Source of the DNA: Terriglobia bacterium
Lineage (GTDB): Bacteria; Acidobacteriota; Terriglobia; Bryobacterales; Bryobacteraceae
DNA: 64,000 bases
Direction of reading: 5' to 3'
NCBI GenBank assembly: GCA_020073265.1
Contig: JAIQFN010000001.1
Coordinates: forward strand, 62,001-126,000
Position 1 is the stretch's first letter. Every line of letters starts with the position of its first letter. Shown piece after piece: positions 1-8,450 of this stretch. The notes below the pieces were generated by a model, which saw only the letters and a program-made list of their open reading frames with translations, was not told the origin of the DNA and ran no database searches. Position numbers and translations under genes: made by a program.

Positions 1-1366
1 GAGAATCGCCCCAAAGAAACACGAGCGGCCCGGATTTTCCGCGATCGAGACAGGTGTCGGCAAACGTACTCTCGGTCTCCTGCATCCTCAGCCAGCAACT
101 GCCATATCGAGCGTCGCGCCAAAGATCGGTGTCCAGGTGTTCATACTTCAAAAGAAGCTGGGGGCCGCGCGCCCGCATCCGGGACTCCAGCCCTCGCTTT
201 TCCAACGTCCCGAACCCGGCGCATCCTATCGCCACCATGAGCACTGCCAGACCTGCGACGGTCGCCGCGCCGTGCTTACCCGAGCGAATCGGTTTCTCAA
301 TCAGCCGGTAGGTCAACCACGCTGCCAACAAGCTCGCGGCCAGCGCGCCAATTCGCGCCAGACGCGAAGGCTCGCCGCTACCGAGTATCCGCATGAACGA
401 CAGGACCGGCCAATGCCAGAGGTAAAACGGATAACTCACCAGGCCGATGGCGACCAGCGCGCGGTTCGCGAGTACCCGGCGGTTCAGCCACGCATCCGGG
501 CCGGCGGAGATCAGCAGAAAAGTCCCGGACGCCGGAAAAACCGCCCACCAACCCGGAAACGCCAGGCCGGTGTTCAGTGCAAAGACACTGATCCCGATCA
601 GGACCAAGCCAACCCACGGACTGAGAGTACGCACCCACGCAGCCTCGCGCCACCCGGCGCTTCCCCTCAGCGCGACATAGGCCAGCGCGCTGCCCGTCAT
701 GAGTTCCCAGAATCGCGCCAACGGAGAATAGAACGCCGCCACCGCATCGGATCGAACCGTGTACACATTCAGAAAGAACGACACCGCGAGCACCGGCAGC
801 GTGATAGCAAAGAAATTCAGCCGCGCCTTCCACGCAATGTAAAGCAGCAACGGCCACACCAAATAGAACTGCTCTTCAATTCCCAGCGACCACACATGCA
901 GCAGCGGTTTGAGCTCGGCCGCTTTGTCGAAATATCCGGCCTCTTTCCAGAACACGAAGTTCGAAATGAACCCCGCGCCGCCGGCGATGTGCTTGCCGAG
1001 CTGCTCGTATTCGCGCGGCAGCAGCGTAAACCAGCCGACTGCGAAACATGCCGCCAGCACCAGAATGAGCGCGGGAAAGATGCGCCGGATGCGCCTTGCG
1101 TAAAAGTGCCGGAAGCTGAACGCGCCTTTCCCGAGATCGCCCAGGATAATGCTGGAAATCAGGTACCCGGAAATGACAAAGAAAATGTCCACGCCGGCAA
1201 AACCACCGGTAACAACCCGTGGAAATGCGTGGTACACGACCACCGACAGCACGGCCAGCGCCCGCAGGCCATCGATATCCGCGCGATACTTGAGGACGGC
1301 CGGGTCCTTGGCGGCAAGCCTGCCTGCCAATTTCCCTGGCTGCGGCAACCCGACGGCCGCATCCAC
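1..1366 (-). CDS. Acyltransferase-3 (OafA-type) membrane O-acyltransferase with SGNH domain, partial
   Basis: Membrane O-acyltransferase that probably acetylates a surface polysaccharide or lipid. The minus-strand frame is open from about 1405 to the left window edge, so the C-terminus is missing. Visible family motifs in order are D-I-D-G-L-R-A-L-A-V near the start, Y-H-A-F-P, G-V-D-I-F-F-V-I-S-G-Y-L-I-S, and S-Y-P-F-Y-L-W-H-W-P, all typical of acyltransferase family 3, with many hydrophobic helices between them. At the edge the sequence reads V-F-L-W-G-D-S, the Gly-Asp-Ser block that opens the SGNH hydrolase domain of two-domain members. The GTG at 1366 is the first reasonable start after the upstream stop; a CTG about 30 bases further upstream is possible. 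Family assignment is firm, substrate unknown. Confidence 0.85.
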   Translation of the reverse strand, partial: MDAAVGLPQPGKLAGRLAAKDPAVLKYRADIDGLRALAVLSVVVYHAFPRVVTGGFAGVDIFFVISGYLISSIILGDLGKGAFSFRHFYARRIRRIFPALILVLAACFAVGWFTLLPREYEQLGKHIAGGAGFISNFVFWKEAGYFDKAAELKPLLHVWSLGIEEQFYLVWPLLLYIAWKARLNFFAITLPVLAVSFFLNVYTVRSDAVAAFYSPLARFWELMTGSALAYVALRGSAGWREAAWVRTLSPWVGLVLIGISVFALNTGLAFPGWWAVFPASGTFLLISAGPDAWLNRRVLANRALVAIGLVSYPFYLWHWPVLSFMRILGSGEPSRLARIGALAASLLAAWLTYRLIEKPIRSGKHGAATVAGLAVLMVAIGCAGFGTLEKRGLESRMRARGPQLLLKYEHLDTDLWRDARYGSCWLRMQETESTFADTCLDRGKSGPLVFLWGDS

Positions 1367-1476
1367 GGTTCCTCGGTTGTTCAGCCGGACTATCTCCGCT
1401 GAAGTTTACTTTCGTTCTCCGGAATTTCGATTGTGCCACAACCGTCGTCTTGGGCTGCGGGTTCCTTCTCAGCCGC

Positions 1477-2091
1477 TCACTCCACTACGCAGTAACAGTA
1501 CAGGAATTGCTGCGTCGCGCCGAAAGGCGTCCGATGCAATTCCTGGCAGCTCTCCACCAGATGAAAGCGCCTGCCGAACTGCTGGTGCAGCGCCTCGGCA
1601 TCGTACCTGACGACGTCCAGTCCGCTGCATTTCTTCGGACCTTCCGGGCCGAACGTGCTCACAATTACATGGCCGCCTGGCTTGACGGCCTGCGCGACCC
1701 TTTGGACATAAGCGCGTCGATCCGACTCGGCCGTAAGAAAGTGAAACACCGCGCGATCGTGCCACACCTCATAGCGGCGCGGCTCAAGATCGACCCGCGT
1801 TACATCCGCCTCGATCCAGTGAACCCGTTCCGCGTCCGCTCCCAAGCGCTGCCTGGTCACTTCCAAAGCCGTCGCCGAGATATCCAGAACCGTCACATCC
1901 TGGTATCCCCGCGCGAGCAGATCGTCGACCAGCGTGGATTCCCCGCCCCCCACATCGATCATGGCCGCCGATTTTCCAGAGGCCGCCCGCTCGATCAGCC
2001 CCAGCGACGTCTCCAGATGCGGACGATACCAGCTAACGGCGTCCGGCGCCTTGCTTCCGAAGACCGTCTCCCAATGCGCTTGTGTATCCAT
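1477..2091 (-). CDS. Class I SAM-dependent methyltransferase
   Basis: Small soluble methyltransferase of 204 residues. The SAM-binding motif I is seen as M-I-D-V-G-G-G-E-S at about residues 44-52, the acidic end of strand 2 as V-T-V-L-D at about 66-70, and the adenine-side motif E-A-D-V near 95. The later segment V-K-P-G-G-H-V-I-V-S-T-F is the usual post-motif III strand. The substrate is not evident. It is transcribed in the same direction as the acyltransferase downstream, with about 110 bases between them, and the opposite way to the ABC ATPase at 2187. The 95 bases between the two divergent starts should hold both promoters. Confidence 0.85.
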   Translation of the reverse strand: MDTQAHWETVFGSKAPDAVSWYRPHLETSLGLIERAASGKSAAMIDVGGGESTLVDDLLARGYQDVTVLDISATALEVTRQRLGADAERVHWIEADVTRVDLEPRRYEVWHDRAVFHFLTAESDRRAYVQRVAQAVKPGGHVIVSTFGPEGPKKCSGLDVVRYDAEALHQQFGRRFHLVESCQELHRTPFGATQQFLYCYCVVE

Positions 2092-2186
2092 GCCCGCTCT
2101 CAGTGTAACCAGGATTAGCTCGAGCCGCGGCTTTCTGATCCTACCTGCGCGCCACAGTGCTAGCCTAAGAGTAGAGGGACCAAGTA

Positions 2187-2954
2187 TTGAACCAGACCGG
2201 TGACGCCGCTCGCATCCGGGGCGTCAACCTGACCAAAAAGTTCCGATCCGGAGAACAGGAATTGGTCGTGTTTTCCGATCTGGACTTCGCGGTGATGCCC
2301 GGCGAACGGCTGGCCCTGGTGGGAGAGTCGGGCGCGGGTAAGAGTACGCTCTTGTATCTATTGGGAGGTCTGGACAGACCTTCGAAAGGTACGATATACT
2401 TCGGGCACAAGGACATTTCCAGCCTCTCGGACGCCGAGCTAGCGGAGTTTCGCAACCGGGAGGTGGGTTTTGTATGGCAGAACCATTCGCTGCTGCCGGA
2501 GTTTACGGCGCTCGAAAACGTGATGATGCCGTTGCTGATCCGGGGCGCTAGCGTTGCCGATGCAGCACCTGTTTCGCTGGCGAGGTTAGATGAAGTCGGC
2601 TTACAAAACCGTGCCTCACATCGCGCCGGAGAATTATCCGGCGGAGAACAGCAGCGCGTTGCTCTGGCCCGGGCCCTGGCCGGCAACCCCAGCCTCCTGC
2701 TGGCCGACGAACCCACTGGCAACCTGGATTTCCGGACGGGTGAAATGATTATCTCCCTGCTGGAGAACTTGCACCGTTCCCACCAACTCACCTCCATCTT
2801 CGTTACCCACAACCTCTCCCTGGCTGCCCGGTGCGACCGCATTCTGCAATTGGATAAAGGACTTCTTACTCCCTGGACCGGTGACCGGCTCCCGCTCTGT
2901 CGCGAGGGCTCCGAACAACCGATAATGGGAAGAGACGGCGGAAATTATGTTTGA
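2187..2954 (+). CDS. ABC transporter ATP-binding protein, LolD/MacB-like
   Basis: ATPase subunit of a LolD/FtsE/MacB-type ABC transporter, a family that drives lipoprotein release or peptide export through a partner permease. Walker A G-E-S-G-A-G-K-S lies at about residues 46-53, the signature L-S-G-G-E-Q at about 150-155, Walker B L-L-L-A-D-E-P at about 170-176 and the H-loop V-T-H near 209. The start is TTG at 2187, preceded by a GAGGGA ribosome-binding sequence at suitable spacing. No permease gene is adjacent. Instead the last eight bases overlap the clpC start, so the two are probably translationally coupled. Whether it is a true LolD or another subfamily member cannot be decided by eye. 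Confidence 0.85.
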   Translation: MNQTGDAARIRGVNLTKKFRSGEQELVVFSDLDFAVMPGERLALVGESGAGKSTLLYLLGGLDRPSKGTIYFGHKDISSLSDAELAEFRNREVGFVWQNHSLLPEFTALENVMMPLLIRGASVADAAPVSLARLDEVGLQNRASHRAGELSGGEQQRVALARALAGNPSLLLADEPTGNLDFRTGEMIISLLENLHRSHQLTSIFVTHNLSLAARCDRILQLDKGLLTPWTGDRLPLCREGSEQPIMGRDGGNYV

Positions 2955-5433
2955 ACGTTATACCGAAAAAGCGCGCCGAGTCATCTTCTTTGCACGCTAC
3001 GAGGCCAGCCAGTTTGGCAGCCCCTACATCGAGACCGAACACCTTTTGCTGGGTCTCTTGCGGGAGGACAAGGCGCTGGCCAATCGCTTCCTGCGCTCGC
3101 ACGCGGCCATCGAGTCGATTCGCAAGCAGATTGAAGCGCACACCACCATCCGGGAAAAGGTCTCCACCTCGGTCGACCTGCCCCTGAGCCACGAGTGCAA
3201 GCGCGTGCTGGCTTATGGCGCCGAAGAAGCCGAGCGCTTGAACCACAAGCACATCGGCACCGAACATCTGCTGCTCGGCCTGCTGCGCGAAGAGAAGTGC
3301 TTCGCCGCCGAGATCCTGCACGAGCGCGGCCTCCGCCTGTCGCAGGTGCGCGAGGAGATCCAGCGTTCGTCGTCGGAAAAAGTAGCCTCCAACCGCCCGA
3401 AGGAATCGTCGCTCTTGAACGAGTTCAGCCGCGACCTGACGCAGGCCGCCATGGACGGCTCGCTCGACCCGCTGATCGGGCGCGATTATGAGCTGGAGCG
3501 CGTGGTTCAGATCCTGTGCCGCCGCACCAAGAACAATCCCGTGCTGATCGGCGAGCCCGGCGTCGGCAAAACCGCCATCGTGGAGGGCTTGGCCCAGCGT
3601 ATCGCCGATGGCGACGTGCCCTCGTTCCTTTCCGACAAGCGCATCCTGGCTTTGGACCTTTCCCTGATCGTCGCCGGCACCAAGTACCGCGGCCAGTTCG
3701 AAGAGCGCCTCAAGACCATCATGAAGGAGCTGATGGAAAACCAGAACGCCATCATCTTCATCGATGAGCTGCACACGCTGGTGGGCGCCGGATCGGCCGA
3801 AGGGTCGCTCGACGCCGCCAACATCTTGAAGCCCGCCCTGTCGCGCGGCGAGATCCAGTGCATCGGCGCCACCACGCCCGGCGAATACCGCAAGTCCATC
3901 GAAAAGGACCGCTCGCTCGAGCGCCGCTTCCAGGCCGTCAAGGTTCCACCGCCCACCGAATCGGACGCCGTCCGCATTCTGTTCGGAATCAAGGAGCGCT
4001 ACGAGAAGTTCCACGCCGTGGCCTACACCGACGAAGCCATCGAGTCCGCCGTGCATGCCTCCACGCGTTTCATTCCGGATCGCTTCCTGCCCGACAAAGC
4101 CATCGACCTGATCGATGAAGCCGGCGCGCGCGTCAAGCTGCGCCAGACCACGCTGCCCGGCGAGGTGGCCGACATCCAGAAGCGCATCAAGTTCATCGTG
4201 CATCGCATGGAAAACGCCATCGCCAACCACGAGTTCGAAAAAGCCCGCTTCTACTCGGACGAAGAGCGCAAGGAGCGCGAGAACCTGCGCCAGCTTCGCG
4301 AGAAATACAACCTGGACGACACCTCCACCGGCGTCGTCACCAAGGACGACATCGAAGACGTTGTGGCGCGCTGGACCGGCGTCCCCATGACCGCCATCCG
4401 CGAGGAGGAAGTCAGCAAGCTCATCCGCATCGAAGAAGAGCTGCACAAGCGCGTCATCAGCCAGGAGAAAGCCATCTCCGCGCTGGCCCGCGCCATTCGC
4501 CGTTCGCGCGCCGGTTTGAAATCTCCCAAACGGCCGTCCGGCTCGTTCCTGTTCTTGGGACCCACGGGCGTCGGCAAGACCGAAGTCGCGCGCGCCCTGG
4601 CCGAGTTTCTGTTCGGAAGCGAAAAATCGCTCATCCGCTTCGACATGTCCGAGTTCATGGAAAAGCACTCGGTCTCCAAGCTGATCGGTTCGCCTCCCGG
4701 CTACGTGGGCTACGAAGAGGGCGGCCAGTTGACCGAGCGGGTCAAGCGCGCTCCGTACTCCATCATCTTGCTGGACGAGATCGAGAAGGCCCACCCGGAT
4801 GTCTACAACATCCTGCTGCAGGTCTTCGAAGACGGCCAGTTGACCGACGGCCTGGGCAATACCGTCGACTTCAAGAACACCATCATCATCATGACGTCCA
4901 ACCTGGGCGCGCGCTTCTTGGATAAGAAATCGCAGATCGGGTTTTCGGCGCCTTCCAACAGTGGAGTTCCGCCGAAAGTAGAGGACCAGGTGATGGCCGA
5001 AGTGAAGAAGGCCTTCAATCCGGAATTCCTGAATCGCCTGGATGAAGTGATCCTGTTCACCTCGCTCACCGATGACGATCTGCTGAAGATTATCAGCCTC
5101 TTGGTCGAGCAGATCAACATCAACCTGGTGGCCAAGCAGATCAAGATCCGGGTGAACGAGGACGCCGCCCGCTATATTCTCGAGAAGACCCTGACCGACC
5201 GCAGCTACGGCGCGCGGCCGCTGCGCCGGGCCCTCCAGAAATACATCGAGGATCCGCTGTCGGAAGCACTCATTCAGGGCACGCTGCCGCGCCCGTCCGA
5301 GCTGGAAGTCTATCTCGGCGACACCGGCATCTATTGCCGTCCGGTTGGCGGCGAACTCCAGGAGCAGCCCGTCGGCGCTCCCGGCGAAGAAGAAAAACCG
5401 CCGGTTCCCGGCACCCCGCTCTACATGTTCTAA
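2947..5433 (+). CDS. clpC: ATP-dependent Clp protease ATP-binding subunit ClpC
   Basis: Hsp100 unfoldase that feeds substrates to ClpP. The 828-residue protein shows the full ClpC order: two N-terminal Clp repeats beginning [10 protein letters not shown], first AAA+ domain with Walker A G-E-P-G-V-G-K-T at about 202-209 and Walker B I-I-F-I-D-E, a middle region with a UVR-like stretch around 435-450, second AAA+ domain with Walker A G-P-T-G-V-G-K-T at about 538-545, and the C-terminal D2-small domain. The middle domain is the short ClpC type, not the long ClpB coiled coil. The ATG at 2947 overlaps the upstream ABC ATPase stop by eight bases. No clpP, mcsA/mcsB or ctsR is adjacent. Identification is secure. 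Confidence 0.95.
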   Translation: MFERYTEKARRVIFFARYEASQFGSPYIETEHLLLGLLREDKALANRFLRSHAAIESIRKQIEAHTTIREKVSTSVDLPLSHECKRVLAYGAEEAERLNHKHIGTEHLLLGLLREEKCFAAEILHERGLRLSQVREEIQRSSSEKVASNRPKESSLLNEFSRDLTQAAMDGSLDPLIGRDYELERVVQILCRRTKNNPVLIGEPGVGKTAIVEGLAQRIADGDVPSFLSDKRILALDLSLIVAGTKYRGQFEERLKTIMKELMENQNAIIFIDELHTLVGAGSAEGSLDAANILKPALSRGEIQCIGATTPGEYRKSIEKDRSLERRFQAVKVPPPTESDAVRILFGIKERYEKFHAVAYTDEAIESAVHASTRFIPDRFLPDKAIDLIDEAGARVKLRQTTLPGEVADIQKRIKFIVHRMENAIANHEFEKARFYSDEERKERENLRQLREKYNLDDTSTGVVTKDDIEDVVARWTGVPMTAIREEEVSKLIRIEEELHKRVISQEKAISALARAIRRSRAGLKSPKRPSGSFLFLGPTGVGKTEVARALAEFLFGSEKSLIRFDMSEFMEKHSVSKLIGSPPGYVGYEEGGQLTERVKRAPYSIILLDEIEKAHPDVYNILLQVFEDGQLTDGLGNTVDFKNTIIIMTSNLGARFLDKKSQIGFSAPSNSGVPPKVEDQVMAEVKKAFNPEFLNRLDEVILFTSLTDDDLLKIISLLVEQININLVAKQIKIRVNEDAARYILEKTLTDRSYGARPLRRALQKYIEDPLSEALIQGTLPRPSELEVYLGDTGIYCRPVGGELQEQPVGAPGEEEKPPVPGTPLYMF

Positions 5434-5436
5434 GCA

Positions 5437-5703
5437 ATGGCTGCAGGATGAAACGAGCGTCTGGACCGCATCGAGAATGCGCTGGCGCTGAGTCGGGTTG
5501 GTCACGCCCATTTTCGCGAACAGTATAAACTGCTGCTGAGCGCTCAAGTTCAGATGCACGGTGGTATGGAGGAGCTTCGCAGCGGTCTTGACGCGCTTCG
5601 CGGCGAAGTGGCCACGCTGGCCTCCGAGTTCAGGGGATTCGCGGCCAGCGTCGAGTCCATGCGCCAGGATTTTGACGAGCCACTCAAGCGGCTCGGCGGT
5701 TGA
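5437..5703 (+). pseudogene. Small coiled-coil protein with disrupted start
   Basis: Just after clpC an ATG at 5437 reads four codons and then hits TGA at 5449-5451; the same frame then runs open for 83 codons to TGA at 5701. The open part encodes a heptad-patterned helical protein beginning N-E-R-L-D-R-I-E-N-A-L-A-L-S and ending E-P-L-K-R-L-G-G, which looks like real coding sequence. Removing one A from the AAA at 5451-5453 would let the ATG at 5448 read M-N-E-R-L-D-R in frame, so a one-base insertion is the simplest explanation. In-frame ATGs at 5554 and 5566 could give a 49- or 45-residue product. It is either a recent frameshift, a sequencing error, or a gene with a non-standard start. Confidence 0.5.
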
Positions 5704-5709
5704 AACTTC

Positions 5710-6651
5710 CTACAGCTTCGTGATCTTGATCGATCCGTTGCTGGTCTCCAGATCCACCAGCGACCCGCCGCGCCCGATAGTTCCTTCCAGATCCCCACGC
5801 CCGCGATCCCTGTCGCTGCGCAGCTCATCGAAATCCGAGCTGACCTGGAAGTGACGCGAGCTGTGCGCACGCACCCGAGCGTTCACCTCCGCCGGAAGCC
5901 GCAGCAGGATGGACGAATTGCTGGTGGACACGTGCACATCCGGCAGTTGCCGGGCGTCCAGCGTCAGCTCGATATGCCCGTTCGAGGAACGCGCCCGCAC
6001 CGGCCAGGTCGTCTCCGGATCCTTCAACCGCGCCACGATCCGCCCGTTGGAAGTGCTCGCTTCGAACCCGCCGCGCGAGGTCTCGGCGCGAATCGAGCCG
6101 TTGGAGGTGTGAAAATTCGCGCTGCCTGTCACATCCTCCGCCTCGATGCTGCCGTTCGAAGTGTGAGCTTCCACGTCGCCCTTAATCCGCACCAGCCGTA
6201 TCCCGCCGTTCGACGTGCGAAGCCGCGCGTTGCCTTCCACGTCGTTCACATCCAGCTTGCCGTTGGACGTCGAAATCAGATCCAGCACCGCCTTGCGCGG
6301 CACCCGGATCGAAAAGCGAACGCCGCAGTTCCGGAAAACATCCGAGGGCCGCACCGCGCGAACATGCACCGAGCCGGATGTCGCATCCACGTCGATCTTG
6401 ATATCGTCGAGCAGATCCTTATGGCTTGCGTACTTGGTTCCGTTGACCTCGACCGAATTCTGGTCCCACCCCACCACTTCAATCGACCCGTTGAACGACT
6501 CCACCGAGACCCGCCCGCCCGCGTCCATCGGATGGGTGGAATGAAAGTCCTTCTTATAGGCGTCCGACGGCCCAAAATCGCCGACATAGACGCAGCCGGA
6601 CAAAAGCACCATCCCAGCCAGAGAAGGCAGGCATCGAGCAAACCGTTTCAT
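5710..6651 (-). CDS. DUF4097-family beta-repeat lipoprotein
   Basis: Exported lipoprotein of 313 residues. The N-terminus has a signal peptide ending in the lipobox L-L-S-G-C, with Cys20 as the lipidation site. The rest is a repeated beta-strand solenoid in which T-S-N-G-S-I or a close variant recurs about seven times (for example G-K-L-D-V, G-S-I-E-A, G-S-I-R-A, G-R-I-V-A), the pattern of DUF4097 'putative adhesin' proteins. Function in this family is not established; a structural or surface role is likely. The gene ends seven bases from the small coiled-coil frame that converges on it. The ATG at 6651 is supported by the signal peptide. Confidence 0.8.
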   Translation of the reverse strand: MKRFARCLPSLAGMVLLSGCVYVGDFGPSDAYKKDFHSTHPMDAGGRVSVESFNGSIEVVGWDQNSVEVNGTKYASHKDLLDDIKIDVDATSGSVHVRAVRPSDVFRNCGVRFSIRVPRKAVLDLISTSNGKLDVNDVEGNARLRTSNGGIRLVRIKGDVEAHTSNGSIEAEDVTGSANFHTSNGSIRAETSRGGFEASTSNGRIVARLKDPETTWPVRARSSNGHIELTLDARQLPDVHVSTSNSSILLRLPAEVNARVRAHSSRHFQVSSDFDELRSDRDRGRGDLEGTIGRGGSLVDLETSNGSIKITKL

Positions 6652-6716
6652 CGATCACCTCTTTGCGCTTTCTCCATGTTACGCAACCCCGTGCCCAAAA
6701 GTTCCACAATAAGCCC

Positions 6717-7718
6717 ATGCGATGCCTCCCGCTTCTGCTGGCCTCCTGCTCGGCACTGGCTCAAACTTGGATCAGTCACCCCAGCGGTGTGACAGCGGCG
6801 CTTCGGGGTGTGAGCGCCACCAGCCCCAAGGTGGTGTGGGCCAGCGGCTCGTCCGGCACGTACCTAAAAACAACCGACGGCGGCGCAACCTGGCGGACCG
6901 CGGTAGTCCCCGGCGCCGGCCAACTCGATTTCCGCGACGTCCACGCCCTGGACGCTCAGGCCGCGTTCCTCCTCAGCAGCGGCCCAGGCGACCAATCGCG
7001 CGTATACAAAACCGCTGACGCCGGCCGCCACTGGACCCTCCAGCTCACCAATCCCGACGCCTCCGGCTTCTTCGACGTCTTCGCGTTCTGGGATGCGCGC
7101 AACGGCATCCTGCTCGGCGACCCGGTCGGCGGCGAGTTCGTGATCCTGACCACCGCCGACGGAGGAGCGCACTGGCAGAAGCAGCATACACCGCCGGCGC
7201 TCCCCAAGGAAGGCGCCTTCGCGGCAAGCGGCACCTGTTTGATTGCGGCCGGCAAGACCGAAGCCTGGTTCGCCACCGGAGGGCCCGGCGGCGCCCGCGT
7301 CTTCCATTCCAAAGATCGCGGCCGCACCTGGACCGTCGCCGCTACACCCATCCGCAACGACGCTCCCACCGCCGGCATCTTCTCGCTGGCCTTCCGCGAC
7401 CCACGCCACGGGATCGCAATCGGCGGCGACTACGCTAAGCCCGGCGACGCCTCGCACAACCTCGCCCTCACCTCCGACGGCGGCCGCACCTGGAGAGCGC
7501 CTCGCGCTTCAGCCCCCGCTGGCTACCGGTCCGCGGTAGTGTTCGTGCCGCAGTCGACCAGTTGGATCGCAGTGGGACCTTCCGGCTCCGACCTCTCGCG
7601 CGATGACGGCGATTCGTGGACTCCCCTCGACACCGCTTCCTACAACGCCCTCAGCCTGGCTCCGAACGGCGTGGTTTGGGCCGTCGGTTCCCAGGGTCGG
7701 ATCGCGTCGCTCCGCTAG
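6717..7718 (+). CDS. Secreted Ycf48/BNR-repeat-like beta-propeller protein
   Basis: Predicted secreted protein of 333 residues built of beta-propeller blades. The ATG at 6717 gives an immediate signal peptide (M-R-C-L-P-L-L-L-A-S-C-S-A-L-A-Q), so it is preferred over an in-frame ATG 54 bases upstream. Asp-box-like repeats are visible: T-T-D-G-G-A-T-W, T-A-D-A-G-R-H-W, T-A-D-G-G-A-H-W, S-K-D-R-G-R-T-W, T-S-D-G-G-R-T-W and D-D-G-D-S-W. These are shared by the Ycf48 photosystem assembly factor and by sialidase-like BNR proteins; in a non-phototroph the role is unknown. Its 3' end overlaps the convergent HAD gene by 68 bases. Confidence 0.75.
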   Translation: MRCLPLLLASCSALAQTWISHPSGVTAALRGVSATSPKVVWASGSSGTYLKTTDGGATWRTAVVPGAGQLDFRDVHALDAQAAFLLSSGPGDQSRVYKTADAGRHWTLQLTNPDASGFFDVFAFWDARNGILLGDPVGGEFVILTTADGGAHWQKQHTPPALPKEGAFAASGTCLIAAGKTEAWFATGGPGGARVFHSKDRGRTWTVAATPIRNDAPTAGIFSLAFRDPRHGIAIGGDYAKPGDASHNLALTSDGGRTWRAPRASAPAGYRSAVVFVPQSTSWIAVGPSGSDLSRDDGDSWTPLDTASYNALSLAPNGVVWAVGSQGRIASLR

Positions 7719-8433
7719 TCCCGCGCAGCCACGTCTCCACTTCAATCGACCGCAGGTCCGGCACCAGCACGTCCGGTCCGTGCGACCGCAGCTCCTCTAG
7801 CCCCACCAATCCCGTCGCCACCGCCACCACTCGAATCCCGTTGGCCTGAGCGGCGCGGACGTCGTTGGGATGATCGCCCACCAGCCAGATGCTGCTGCTT
7901 GGCTCGATCCACTGCTCGCGCCGCGCGTGTCGAATGGCCAGCCGCACCAGGCCCGCGCGGTCCTTGGCCAGTTCCGCGAAGGCGCCGTATCGAAAATACC
8001 GCCGCAGCCCGGCGCGTTCCATTTTCCGCCATCCGATGCGCGAGAGATTCCCGGTCACCAGCCCGATCACCGCGCCCCGCCGCTCCAACCGCCGCAACAC
8101 CTGCCGCACGCCCGGGCACACCTTCCTTTCGAGCACCGGCGAGCTTCGCACGTAAATCGACTGCGCGCGCCGCATCACCTCCGGCATGGCCTCGCGAATC
8201 GCTCCCGGCCGCATGCCCGCGCGTGTCATCATCACCGTGAGAATGGCGTGATCCAGCATGCCCGCCACCGGCACGCCTTCGGTCGTCGTCTCCACTCCCA
8301 CCGTGCGCCGGATCGCTTCCACCAGCGCCTCGCGATGGTGCGGACCCGCGCGGCGAATCAACGTGCCGTCGATATCAAAAAGCACCAGTGCGCTGGATCG
8401 CTCCAACCTTTTACTATAACGTTGTGCGCTCAA
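7651..8433 (-). CDS. HAD-family hydrolase (phosphoglycolate phosphatase-like)
   Basis: Haloacid dehalogenase-superfamily phosphatase. Motif I is V-L-F-D-I-D-G-T-L-I near residues 16-25, with the nucleophile and general acid Asp residues. Motif II is the V-T-G-N strand (threonine), motif III the K-D-R-A region, and motif IV G-D-H-P-N-D. A helical cap lies between motifs I and II, as in Gph/PGP-type enzymes. The longest frame starts at a TTG at 8433; a TTG or GTG further in could be the true start. The C-terminal 20 residues are basic and lie antisense to the 3' end of the upstream-coordinate gene, so the genes converge with overlap. The substrate is unknown. Confidence 0.8.
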   Translation of the reverse strand: MSAQRYSKRLERSSALVLFDIDGTLIRRAGPHHREALVEAIRRTVGVETTTEGVPVAGMLDHAILTVMMTRAGMRPGAIREAMPEVMRRAQSIYVRSSPVLERKVCPGVRQVLRRLERRGAVIGLVTGNLSRIGWRKMERAGLRRYFRYGAFAELAKDRAGLVRLAIRHARREQWIEPSSSIWLVGDHPNDVRAAQANGIRVVAVATGLVGLEELRSHGPDVLVPDLRSIEVETWLRGTSGATRSDPGNRRPKPRRSEPG

Positions 8434-8450
8434 TTTTCCGCATTCTTACC

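Noticed and set aside
2866-5559. 897-codon open frame on the minus strand opposite clpC
   Set aside because: It is the mirror of a strongly biased GC-rich gene. ClpC is certain, and the antisense translation shows no motif, only low-complexity Val/Gly/Asp/Arg runs.
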